Part shown: piece after piece, positions 8,999 through 16,691 of the stretch
How positions within the stretch are numbered: position 1 is the stretch's first letter
Layout of the letters: the number at the start of each line of letters is the position of its first letter
NCBI GenBank assembly: GCA_029881435.1
Contig: JAOUMR010000012.1
Location: 1 to 53,344 of the forward strand
Reading direction: 5' to 3'
From: Nitrospira sp.
GTDB lineage: Bacteria > Nitrospirota > Nitrospiria > Nitrospirales > Nitrospiraceae
Length of the DNA: 53,344 nucleotides
Translations under genes and position numbers: made by a program
The notes under the pieces: model-generated
What the model saw: the letters and a program-made list of their open reading frames with translations, nothing else
Told to the model about the DNA's origin: nothing
Database searches by the model: none

Positions 8999-9763
8999 AT
9001 GGATTCTTCTGCTAAATTCACAACAAAGGATCAGCCACGAAAATTCAACGCAACCCTGAGATTTTCACACCGCCCGCCGTACGAACTGCTTTTCGCTGAG
9101 CGGGTACCCCTACTACAGGCATTTCAGTGTGCATTGGCTAACTACGTGTATGAACGCGCTCAGGCTGCACAAAGCTTACGGGGTCGGCTGGGAGCTCTGT
9201 TAAACCCTGCGGTGCACCCGTTCCGTGCGGTGGAGTGTGGCGTCTATATGGGGAGCAGTCTGCTCGCTTGTGCGTTGATGGCGCGCGATATGGCAATGCC
9301 TTATCGAATGATTGGCATGGACACGTTTTCAGGTTTACCGCCCCTGTCTGCTAAAGATCAAAGCTTTGCTCCAATGGGAGCGCGCTACCTAAGCACCCAG
9401 GTATTTGCAGACACATCAAAGGAATCTGTACAGGCAGAAATTGTCAGGGCAGGCCTGGGGAGGCACATCGAATTACGACAAGGCTTATTCAGCGAGATTC
9501 TTCCAACACTGCCTGAACAGCGGTATCACTTTGTTAATATCGATTGTGATCTTTATGAACCGCACATAGAGTGCCTCGAATATTTCTACCCGCGTATGGA
9601 AAGCGGCGGAATCATTTTCTTCGATGACTACCATTCAGTTGAATTCCCAATGGCAGGCCAGGCTATCGACTGTTTCATGCGTGATAAACCTGAGCAGCTT
9701 TTGCATTTGCGGTTTGGTGAAGACGGCTCTAATCGTACTAAATGTTACTTGGTTAAGTACTGA
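8999..9763 (+). CDS. TylF/MycF-family O-methyltransferase
   Basis: A 254-residue methyltransferase of the macrocin O-methyltransferase group. It shows AVECGVYMGSSLLACALMAR (SAM loop), MIGMDTFSGLPPLS (the MDTFxGLP signature), and VNIDCDLYEPHIECLEYFYP followed by GGIIFFDDYHS, where the acidic residues bind the catalytic metal in characterised relatives. It probably O-methylates a hydroxyl of a deoxysugar in the O-chain. The stop and the next start share one base (TGATG). Confidence 0.82.
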   Translation: MDSSAKFTTKDQPRKFNATLRFSHRPPYELLFAERVPLLQAFQCALANYVYERAQAAQSLRGRLGALLNPAVHPFRAVECGVYMGSSLLACALMARDMAMPYRMIGMDTFSGLPPLSAKDQSFAPMGARYLSTQVFADTSKESVQAEIVRAGLGRHIELRQGLFSEILPTLPEQRYHFVNIDCDLYEPHIECLEYFYPRMESGGIIFFDDYHSVEFPMAGQAIDCFMRDKPEQLLHLRFGEDGSNRTKCYLVKY

Positions 9764-10428
9764 TGGGCATTCGGACCCCTGGTGTCAATTGGCTAGTGCG
9801 AATAGCACGCAAATATCGTTTGTGTGCTGACACGATTCAGGCAGAACTGAATATATCCGATCCCCTTGTAAAATACGGTTTCAGATCCTATGGACAAGGC
9901 ACTAAATTAGGAAACGGTGTTGAGGTTATTGGCGTTGCCTCGAGAATTCTGCTTGGCCAAAATGTGAGTATCGGTGATGGTGTACGATTAGTCTGTTCCG
10001 ACCAAACCGCAGAAATAATCATTGGGGATGGTACTGTCATTCAGTCGCGAGCCATTCTTGAGACTGGGCCAGGAGGGCGTATTGAGCTGGGGAAAATGAA
10101 TTCGGTCAATCCCTATTGTGTTCTGTATGGGCATGGTGGTCTGACGACTGGTGACTATGTGCGCATTGCAGCGCACACTGTAATCATCCCGGCTAGCCAC
10201 GTCTTTGAGGATCCGGACAGGCCGATCGCAAGGCAAGGACTTACCAAGCAGGGAATACGCATCGGTCGTGATGTCTGGATTGCTTGTGGCTGCCGCATAT
10301 TGGACGGCGTTGAGATTGGCGATGGCAGCGTAATCGCAGCTGGTGCGGTCGTTAATCGAAACGTAGTGCCTTTTGCAGTTGTTGGTGGTGTGCCCGCTAA
10401 GGTTATCAAGATGCGTCGTGGCAAGTAA
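9763..10428 (+). CDS. Hexapeptide-repeat acyltransferase (left-handed beta-helix)
   Basis: A 221-residue protein with many isoleucine/valine-led hexapeptide turns, for example IGDGVR, IIIGDGTVI, GIRIGRDVWIACGC and VEIGDGSVIAAGAVV, ending in the family motif VVGGVPAKVIKMR. It belongs to the WbbJ/MaA-type O-acetyltransferases that use acetyl-CoA. A sugar O-acetylation in the O-chain is the likely role. It is translationally coupled to the upstream methyltransferase (TGATG). Confidence 0.85.
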   Translation: MGIRTPGVNWLVRIARKYRLCADTIQAELNISDPLVKYGFRSYGQGTKLGNGVEVIGVASRILLGQNVSIGDGVRLVCSDQTAEIIIGDGTVIQSRAILETGPGGRIELGKMNSVNPYCVLYGHGGLTTGDYVRIAAHTVIIPASHVFEDPDRPIARQGLTKQGIRIGRDVWIACGCRILDGVEIGDGSVIAAGAVVNRNVVPFAVVGGVPAKVIKMRRGK

Positions 10429-10452
10429 GAGAAGAGCTTCATTCCAAGAGAA

Positions 10453-11355
10453 ATGATCAAGACGGAAGATTGCATCCAAATCTTCGCCGCTGCGACGCCA
10501 GGCGAATGGCTCCCAACGCGCGTACTTGAGTTCTCCATTCGCGAGACTACCAAGCGTCTCGTGAAGGTTACGCCTCTCTACACCGTTGGGCGGACAATCC
10601 CTTTGCCGCAGGCGATAGAGAATCGACCGCGTACACCGTTCTCTTTTCAACGTTTTCTTATCCCTGAGCTTTGTGGATTCACTGGTCGGGCGATTTATCT
10701 TGATGCAGACATGCAGGTCTTTCGAGATATCGGTGAGCTGTGGAATTGGCCTTTGGATGGATGCGATCTGCAAACGGTATCTGAGGCAGGATTGGGGCGT
10801 CGAGAGCAATTCAGCGTCATGTTGCTGGATTGTGCTCAATTGGACTGGGATGTCGATGAGATCGTCGCGGCTCTCGATGCAGGTAAGCTTGATTATGCCG
10901 CACTCATGTTTCACATGCGTGTCGCAAAACAGATTGGCCGCGATATTTCGCCAGAATGGAATTCATTGGAACGCTATGACCCAGAGTCAACGGCCCTAGT
11001 GCATTATACAGACATGCCTACACAGCCTTGGACTTCTTTGGTGAATCCTCTTGATTGCCTATGGGTTTCGTGTTTGCGACGGGCAATTGCGGCAGGTTTT
11101 ATTACTGGAGATGAATTGCAACGCGAGGTGGCTGCGGGGCATGTGCGCCCTTCATTGATCGCTCAGGTTGAGACAGGTATCGATCATGGAGCTGATGTGT
11201 CCCGTGCAATTCGCAACCTGGATCGAAAGTTTATAGCGCCGTATCATCAACTCCATGCTGGGCATGTGCAGCTATGGACCTCAGCACGTAATTGGGTCAC
11301 AGCCACACTACGCAGACTTCCCTTCTGTATCAGGCGTTCAGGCGTGCATTACTAG
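10453..11355 (+). CDS. GT8-like glycosyltransferase, copy 2
   Basis: A 300-residue paralogue of the protein at 2910-3824. Shared blocks are PFSFQRFLIPELCGFTGRAI, the metal-binding YLDADMQVFRDIGELW, FSVMLLDCAQLDWD, PEWNSLERYDP and VHYTDMPTQPW. It lacks the roughly 15-residue insert that copy 1 has before the QCAVMLLDCS block. It probably transfers a sugar in the same glycan. The ATG is 24 bp after the acyltransferase stop with only a weak AAGAGA ahead of it. Confidence 0.73.
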   Translation: MIKTEDCIQIFAAATPGEWLPTRVLEFSIRETTKRLVKVTPLYTVGRTIPLPQAIENRPRTPFSFQRFLIPELCGFTGRAIYLDADMQVFRDIGELWNWPLDGCDLQTVSEAGLGRREQFSVMLLDCAQLDWDVDEIVAALDAGKLDYAALMFHMRVAKQIGRDISPEWNSLERYDPESTALVHYTDMPTQPWTSLVNPLDCLWVSCLRRAIAAGFITGDELQREVAAGHVRPSLIAQVETGIDHGADVSRAIRNLDRKFIAPYHQLHAGHVQLWTSARNWVTATLRRLPFCIRRSGVHY

Positions 11356-11465
11356 AACCCAGCTCAATATTTTCAGCACGATGTCCTGCTTGATACAAGC
11401 CGCGCGATTTGTTTTGTTCGATAGTTATCGAAGATCGCTTCTGAGATAGGTTCTAGACTCTTTCT
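11356..11465 (+). other. Short intergenic gap with an inverted repeat
   Basis: A gap of 110 bp between two transferase genes. CTAGAACC at 11352-11359 is the reverse complement of GGTTCTAG at 11449-11456, and ACTAGAACCCA (11351-11361) recurs at 12440-12450, so the repeat brackets the following gene. No promoter or terminator is clear. Confidence 0.4.
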
Positions 11466-12428
11466 ATGCGAATAGTTGTCATTATTGTTACATGGAACGC
11501 GGCCAATCTGATAGGGCGGGTGCTTGGCGCATTGTCCCTGCAATCGCGCCCCGCTGATCGTGTGCTGATTATCGATAACGGTTCCTCAGATGGGGATATG
11601 TTGGGGGGAATTGTCGCGCAGTACCCTTTCTGTGAATTGAACCCTCTTGGCAAGAATCTAGGGTTCGCAGCCGCCAACAATATTGGAGTCAGTCAATGCG
11701 ATGATGCCGAGTTTGTTGCGCTTCTCAATCCAGATGCATTCCCCGAGCCGCATTGGTTGGAAGCGTTATTGTCGGTGGCACGGGAGAATTCTGAATGCGA
11801 TGTTTTCGGGAGCAAGCTGGTGAATGCCACTGATCCGTCCGTGTTGGATGGGGCGGGTGACGCCTATCATATCAGCGGGCTGGTTTGGCGCGAAAGGCAT
11901 GGGGCACGGGAGTCCGCGAGAGACTGTGCCCCACGTGAAATATTTTCACCCTGTGCAGCCGCCGCTTTGTATCGGCGACAGGCCTTGATGGACGTGGGCC
12001 TATTTGATGAAGACTACTTCTGCTATGTAGAGGATGTGGATCTAGGCTTTCGCCTTCGTTTGGCGGGACACAAGGCCCTGTATGTGCCGGATGCGGTGGT
12101 TCATCATGTTGGATCGGCGACCACTGGTGGAAAACGCAGCGATTTTTCCGTGTATCATGGTCACCGCAATTTAGTTTGGACTTTTGTGAAGGATATGCCG
12201 GGGATCTTATTCTGGTTGTTGTTGCCGCTGCATATACTGATGAATCTCGCAAGCATCCTCTGGTTTGCACTGCAAGGACGTGGTGGGGTGATCTTGCGAG
12301 CCAAACGCGATGCGCTCCTCGGGCTGCCGAAGATGTGGCACAAGCGGCAGAAGATTCAATCGACCCGCATTGCAAAGGTGCGTGAGATTTGGCGGTACCT
12401 GGACAAGCAAATCATTCCCGCCAGGTAA
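11466..12428 (+). CDS. GT2-family glycosyltransferase (rhamnosyltransferase-like)
   Basis: A 320-residue inverting GT-A enzyme: IVVIIVTWNAANLIGRVLGA at the N-terminus, VLIIDNGSSDGD, NLGFAAANNIG, the DxD-like site in ALLNPDAFPEP, then a Cys-rich acceptor loop and DEDYFCYVEDVDLGFRLRLAG containing the catalytic ED region. A C-terminal hydrophobic stretch (about residues 245-270) may anchor it to the membrane. The family includes WbbL-type rhamnosyltransferases, which suits the rml genes upstream, but donor identity is inference. Confidence 0.83.
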   Translation: MRIVVIIVTWNAANLIGRVLGALSLQSRPADRVLIIDNGSSDGDMLGGIVAQYPFCELNPLGKNLGFAAANNIGVSQCDDAEFVALLNPDAFPEPHWLEALLSVARENSECDVFGSKLVNATDPSVLDGAGDAYHISGLVWRERHGARESARDCAPREIFSPCAAAALYRRQALMDVGLFDEDYFCYVEDVDLGFRLRLAGHKALYVPDAVVHHVGSATTGGKRSDFSVYHGHRNLVWTFVKDMPGILFWLLLPLHILMNLASILWFALQGRGGVILRAKRDALLGLPKMWHKRQKIQSTRIAKVREIWRYLDKQIIPAR

Positions 12429-12493
12429 CGCTCTTCCACACTAGAACCCATGACGGGCGGTCCCGCTTAGCCGGAGACTAGGGCATCTACTAG

Positions 12494-12523
12494 TTGACTT
12501 ACGCGGTAGCCATGGCCTAGGTT
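12494..12523 (+). promoter_or_regulatory. Weak candidate promoter upstream of GT2 gene
   Basis: TTGACT (12494-12499) is followed after 18 bp by TAGGTT (12518-12523), 44 bp upstream of the next start. The -35 is good and the -10 is poor. It lies in a 138-bp gap, the largest in this half of the cluster apart from that before kdsC. Confidence 0.22.
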
Positions 12524-12566
12524 CAAAATCAGGCTAAAGCTTAACGGAATTTCTCTAAGGAATGAA

Positions 12567-13541
12567 ATGCTGACCACGATTTCTGGACAGCAGCTTACCT
12601 CATCATCAGCATGTCGCCCGAGCAGTCTTGAGGTCAGTTCTACATCCGATACAGTATCGCTGATCATCGTGAATTACAATGCATGTGCATGCCTTGTCGC
12701 CTGTGTCTCGTCTGCCTTGAACCAGGTGGACGAAGTGGTTGTGGTTGACAACGCCTCGATCGATGACAGCTTGGCGCAACTTGAAGCGGTGTTTTCCGGT
12801 GACCGGAGGTTAAAGATTGTTCGTAATCGAGAAAATCTTGGGTTTGCCGCAGGTTGCAATGTCGGAATTGATCATTCGTCAGGCAGTTGCCTGCTGTTTC
12901 TTAACCCCGATTGTGTGCTGGAGCAGGATTCCGTGAGTCGTCTGTTGCAGGTGCTTGACGATCACCAGGACGTGGGAATGGTGGGTGGTCTGCTCGTCAA
13001 TCCCGATGGCACTGAACAAGCAGGCGGGCGACGGGCCATCCCAACACCATGGCGATCGTTTGTGCGGGCATTTGGGTTGTCACATTTTGCAGATCGATGG
13101 CCGCGTCTGTTTTTCGATTTTCACTTACACAAGCAGCCGCTGCCGACTCACCCCATTGAGGTCGAGGCGATTTCCGGTGCATGCATGTTAGTCAACCGTG
13201 CTGCGATACAAAGTGTCGGGCATTGGGACGAGGGATATTTTTTGCATTGTGAAGATCTGGATTTTTCCATGACCTTGCGAGGCAAGGGCTGGAAAATCAT
13301 GTTTGTGCCTGATGCCAGAATTATGCATGACAAAGGGGGCTGCAGCCGCTCTCGTCCACTATTTGTCGAATGGCATAAACACCGTGGGATGATGCGGTTT
13401 TATCGCAAGTTCTTCCACCATCAGTACCCAGGCCCTCTGATGTGGCTGGTGGCGCTCGGTATCTGGCTGCGATTCAGCTTGGTGGCCGCACACCACTCAG
13501 CATTGCTTACCCTGCGACATCTCGGGTTTCAGCGTGGATGA
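12567..13541 (+). CDS. GT2-family glycosyltransferase
   Basis: A 324-residue relative of the preceding gene. The fold starts around residue 28 (VSLIIVNYNACACLVACVSS) and carries VVVVDNASIDDS, NLGFAAGCNVGID, LFLNPDCVLE (metal site) and GYFLHCEDLDFSMTLRGKGW (catalytic ED). A C-terminal hydrophobic run (PLMWLVALGIWLRFSLV) suggests membrane association. AAGGA lies about 6 bp before the chosen ATG. It should add another sugar to the same chain; the two GT2 enzymes may build a repeated disaccharide. Confidence 0.83.
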   Translation: MLTTISGQQLTSSSACRPSSLEVSSTSDTVSLIIVNYNACACLVACVSSALNQVDEVVVVDNASIDDSLAQLEAVFSGDRRLKIVRNRENLGFAAGCNVGIDHSSGSCLLFLNPDCVLEQDSVSRLLQVLDDHQDVGMVGGLLVNPDGTEQAGGRRAIPTPWRSFVRAFGLSHFADRWPRLFFDFHLHKQPLPTHPIEVEAISGACMLVNRAAIQSVGHWDEGYFLHCEDLDFSMTLRGKGWKIMFVPDARIMHDKGGCSRSRPLFVEWHKHRGMMRFYRKFFHHQYPGPLMWLVALGIWLRFSLVAAHHSALLTLRHLGFQRG

Positions 13542-13544
13542 ACG

Positions 13545-14411
13545 GTGAATACCGGGTTGCTCGGGGCAAAAAGTTTGGTTGGCGAATGCGTGATTTCTCG
13601 ACTGAGTAAAGATGGTCGTCACACAGTTGCGTTTTCCAGGCGGCCACCTCATGGCAACGCCGAAGCTCGAGTGACTTGGCTGCAGCTCTCTGCCTCCTCG
13701 TCCGCCCGTTCAGAAGTTCCTCCAATCACGGATTGGTTGTGTCTGGCTCCTATCTGGGTATTGCCTCAGTATTTTTCTATGATCAAGGGCTGCGGTGCCC
13801 GCCGAGTGGTGGCGCTTTCTTCTACCAGCCTTTTCGTCAAGAATGATTCGTCGGATCAGAGCGAGAAGCATATTGCATGCTGTCTAGCCGAGGGAGAGCA
13901 TGCTTTGCGTGCCTGGGCAGAGGCACACGGGGTTGAGTGGGTGATTCTACGTCCCACGTTGATCTATGGCCGTGGGCGAGACAAAAATTTGACAGAGATC
14001 ATCCGCTTTGTACGTCGATGGGGATTTTTCCCCTTGTTGGGGAAGGCCGTAGGTCTGCGTCAGCCTGTGCATGCCGAAGATGTTGCCGCGGCATGTGTGT
14101 CGGCGCTGACTCTATCTGCTGTGGCCAACAGGACATACACTCTCTCCGGCGGGGAGACGTTGCCTTATCGGGAGATGGTGTGCCGTGTCTTTTCCGCAGT
14201 CGGCAAATTGCCGCACCTGGTATCTATACCGCGGTGGATGTTTCGGGTGGCAGTGGCAGTATTGCATCTGTTGCCACGCTACAAGCATTGGACCGTCGAG
14301 ATGGCGGAACGCATGAACCGCGACCTGGTATTTACCCATGCCGATACCACACGAGACTTGGGTTTTTCACCGCGGCCCTTTCGACTTTCGTCTGAGGATT
14401 TGCCTGTATGA
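13545..14411 (+). CDS. NAD-dependent epimerase/dehydratase-like SDR protein
   Basis: A 288-residue extended short-chain dehydrogenase. The N-terminal NAD loop is TGLLGAKSLVGECVISRL, a short version of GxxGxxG. A VVALSSTSLF strand follows, then EWVILRPTLIYGRGRD, and QPVHAEDVAAACVSAL and YTLSGGETLPYREM match the substrate half of the WcaG group. The usual YxxxK catalytic pair is not obvious (SEKHIACCLAEGE stands where it would be). The activity may therefore be altered, or the protein may be a non-catalytic relative. The start is GTG, 3 bp after the preceding stop. Confidence 0.7.
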   Translation: MNTGLLGAKSLVGECVISRLSKDGRHTVAFSRRPPHGNAEARVTWLQLSASSSARSEVPPITDWLCLAPIWVLPQYFSMIKGCGARRVVALSSTSLFVKNDSSDQSEKHIACCLAEGEHALRAWAEAHGVEWVILRPTLIYGRGRDKNLTEIIRFVRRWGFFPLLGKAVGLRQPVHAEDVAAACVSALTLSAVANRTYTLSGGETLPYREMVCRVFSAVGKLPHLVSIPRWMFRVAVAVLHLLPRYKHWTVEMAERMNRDLVFTHADTTRDLGFSPRPFRLSSEDLPV

Positions 14412-14506
14412 ATACTTGGGTTGTGACAGTAGTCATGTCAAAGCTTGAGACCAAATTCAACTGACCGTTCTTGGGCCGTTGCAGACCAGTGGGTGATGCT
14501 TTTGTC

Positions 14507-14534
14507 TTGCAAAGCGTTACTTGCCCGGTATGAT
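14507..14534 (+). promoter_or_regulatory. Candidate promoter upstream of kdsC
   Basis: TTGCAA (14507-14512), a 16-bp spacer and TATGAT (14529-14534) form a good sigma-70-like promoter in a 190-bp gap. The expected transcription start lies about 60 bp before the kdsC ATG. It would separate expression of the sugar-activation and gluconeogenic genes downstream from the glycan cluster upstream. Confidence 0.45.
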
Positions 14535-14602
14535 GGCTCTTATCGAAGCCGGACGAGCATGCGGACGACAAAGTATGTGTGCCCTGTTCTCGGGAATTGT
14601 CG

Positions 14603-15154
14603 ATGACGAGCAAAACTACAAAGCGGACCAGTGTGAGTAGACGGCTCTCACAGACCGTACTCCAAGACATCCGTCTCTTTGCCACCGACGTGGACGGAGT
14701 CCTGACCGATGCCGGTATGTATTATTCCGAGTCCGGCGATGAATGGAAAAAATTCAACGCCCACGATGGGATGGGTATCAAACTGCTGCAGAAGGCCGGC
14801 CTCATCACGGCGATTGTCACGCAGGAGCGAACCAGGTTGGTAGCCAGGCGGGCAGAAAAGCTCGCTATTCCTGAGCTGCACCAGGGAGCCGTGGACAAGT
14901 TGTCGGTGATCCGAGACATGGCTGAACGCCATGGGATTTCTCTGCGCCAAATCTCGTATATCGGGGATGATGTGAACGACATGGAGGCGCTGAACGCGGT
15001 GGGGTTTTCCGCGGCTCCCGCAGATGGTCTTCCTCAAGTGCGAAAAATCGTTGACTATGTTTGCCGACTGAAGGGCGGAGAGGGCGCGGTGCGAGAGCTC
15101 GCGGAAATGATCCTCCTATCCCGAATCAAAGCAACCACTAAGCGAGAGCGTTGA
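14603..15154 (+). CDS. kdsC: KDO-8-phosphate phosphatase-type HAD enzyme (KdsC)
   Basis: A 183-residue HAD-superfamily IIIA phosphatase. Motif I is LFATDVDGVLTDAGMYY, with both catalytic aspartates, followed by FNAHDGMGIKLLQKAGL; motif III/IV is YIGDDVNDMEALNAVG. This matches the cap-less KdsC/YrbI group, which removes phosphate from KDO-8-phosphate on the way to the lipopolysaccharide inner core. Dephosphorylation of another ulosonic acid phosphate is possible. ATG 14603 is preferred over GTG 14579 because GGGAA lies 8 bp upstream. The kdsA, kdsB and kdsD genes are not in the window. Confidence 0.85.
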   Translation: MTSKTTKRTSVSRRLSQTVLQDIRLFATDVDGVLTDAGMYYSESGDEWKKFNAHDGMGIKLLQKAGLITAIVTQERTRLVARRAEKLAIPELHQGAVDKLSVIRDMAERHGISLRQISYIGDDVNDMEALNAVGFSAAPADGLPQVRKIVDYVCRLKGGEGAVRELAEMILLSRIKATTKRER

Positions 15155-15163
15155 GGGGAAATT

Positions 15164-16615
15164 ATGGCGAGCAAATACTCATTGTATCCGGTGATCATGG
15201 CGGGAGGCAGCGGGACCAGGTTTTGGCCGCTGAGTCGCCATCTGTTTCCCAAGCAGCTCCTGCGGATCGGCGGGGAACATACGTTGATTCAACAGACCAT
15301 GCGACGGGTCTTGGGATGCGCACCGGCATCAAACGTTCTCATCTCGACGAATGCCGCCCAGGCAGATCTCATTCGTGTGCAGTTAGTCGATTGGAAGGAG
15401 GAGCTCACAAAGGGGTTCCTCCTTGAGCCGGAAGGGCGAAATACAGCCCCTGCTATTGCCCTCGCGGCTATTGAAGTATTGGCACGGGATCCCAACGGCC
15501 TGATGTTGGTAGTCCCAGCCGACCATGTGGTCACGGGACAACGGGATTTTCAAGCCGCGGTTGAGCTGGCTTCCGAATTGGCAGCCGGTGGCTACTTGGT
15601 CACGTTTGGGATCAAGCCGATCCGGCCAGAAACGGGCTACGGCTATATCAAGCCCAAGAGCCCCGTGCTGCTCGGCAAGCGCGGGAAATTGCGAGGGTAC
15701 CCGGTCCAAAAGTTCGTGGAGAAGCCTAATGTTGCGAAGGCCACCCAATATCTTCAAGCGGGTCACTATTTTTGGAACAGCGGTATGTTTGTCTGGCGTG
15801 CTGCAACAATTTTGGAAGAGATCGGTGCTCATCAGCCGGCCATTCTGGCTTCGATAGAGCGCATACGAAATCTCAAGAAAGATGGTGCGACTCAACAGGT
15901 GATGGATGACGTGTATCGTCAGATCAAGCCGGTTTCTATTGATAGCGGGGTGATGGAACGGTCATCGAAGGCCGCTGTCGTACCGGTGAGGTTCAAGTGG
16001 TCGGATGTCGGGAGCTGGGGCAGCTTGGATGAAGTGGCAGAGAAAAATCGGGCTGGGAATGTGATCACCGGGCGAGTCATTGACCTCGAAAGTAAGCACT
16101 CGATTGTCTATGCAGATCGGCGTGTTGTTGCAACGATCGGTTTGCAAGATATGGTGGTGGTGGATACTCCAGACGCCACGTTGGTATGTCCGAAGTCACG
16201 CACACAGGATGTGAAAGCGATTGTTGATATTCTCAAAAAGCAGCAGGCTCCCGAACACTTAGAACATCTGACGGTTCAACGGCCCTGGGGGTCTTATACT
16301 GTGCTGGAGGAAGGGCCTGGATTCAAAGTGAAACGTGTCACAGTCAATCCCGGCGGGAGGCTGTCGCTTCAAATGCATCATGAGCGCAGCGAACATTGGG
16401 TGGTGATCGCTGGGACGGCACGTGTGACCAGAGATCAGGAAGTTTTTGATCTGAAGGTCGGAGAGAGTACGGGCATTCCAGTCAAAACCAAACATCGTTT
16501 GGAGAATCCTGGGCAGGAGACCGTCCATATTATCGAGGTGCAGAACGGACCATATCTCGGAGAGGACGATATCGTGAGGTTTAAAGATGACTATGGTCGG
16601 ATTGCGAATAACTGA
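15164..16615 (+). CDS. manC: Mannose-1-phosphate guanylyltransferase / mannose-6-phosphate isomerase (ManC)
   Basis: A 483-residue bifunctional enzyme of the AlgA/ManC type. Residues about 5-345 are the nucleotidyltransferase: VIMAGGSGTRFWPLSRHLFPKQ is the pyrophosphorylase signature, FVEKPN binds sugar phosphate. Residues about 365-480 form the cupin isomerase with RPWGSYTVLEEGPGFKVKR and LQMHHERSEHWVVIAGTA, whose His/Glu residues bind metal. It converts fructose-6-phosphate-derived mannose phosphates into GDP-mannose for O-chain or GDP-deoxysugar synthesis. GAGGGGA precedes the ATG. It lies 9 bp after kdsC, with manB after it. Confidence 0.95.
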   Translation: MASKYSLYPVIMAGGSGTRFWPLSRHLFPKQLLRIGGEHTLIQQTMRRVLGCAPASNVLISTNAAQADLIRVQLVDWKEELTKGFLLEPEGRNTAPAIALAAIEVLARDPNGLMLVVPADHVVTGQRDFQAAVELASELAAGGYLVTFGIKPIRPETGYGYIKPKSPVLLGKRGKLRGYPVQKFVEKPNVAKATQYLQAGHYFWNSGMFVWRAATILEEIGAHQPAILASIERIRNLKKDGATQQVMDDVYRQIKPVSIDSGVMERSSKAAVVPVRFKWSDVGSWGSLDEVAEKNRAGNVITGRVIDLESKHSIVYADRRVVATIGLQDMVVVDTPDATLVCPKSRTQDVKAIVDILKKQQAPEHLEHLTVQRPWGSYTVLEEGPGFKVKRVTVNPGGRLSLQMHHERSEHWVVIAGTARVTRDQEVFDLKVGESTGIPVKTKHRLENPGQETVHIIEVQNGPYLGEDDIVRFKDDYGRIANN

Positions 16616-16691
16616 CGTAGGAAGACGTGGATAGGTTTAGACTGAAACCAGCTCGAATCTATCCGGCAACCGATTGTTGAAGGAGGGGGTT

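Noticed and set aside
9988-10914. A 308-codon open frame on the minus strand across the acyltransferase and second GT8-like gene
   Set aside because: It lies fully antisense to two well-supported genes, has no recognisable motif and its translation is biased as expected of a shadow frame.
13545-14411. Assignment of the SDR gene as rmlD or galE
   Set aside because: The N-terminal glycine loop is shortened and the YxxxK pair is not seen, so a specific sugar-nucleotide activity cannot be claimed.
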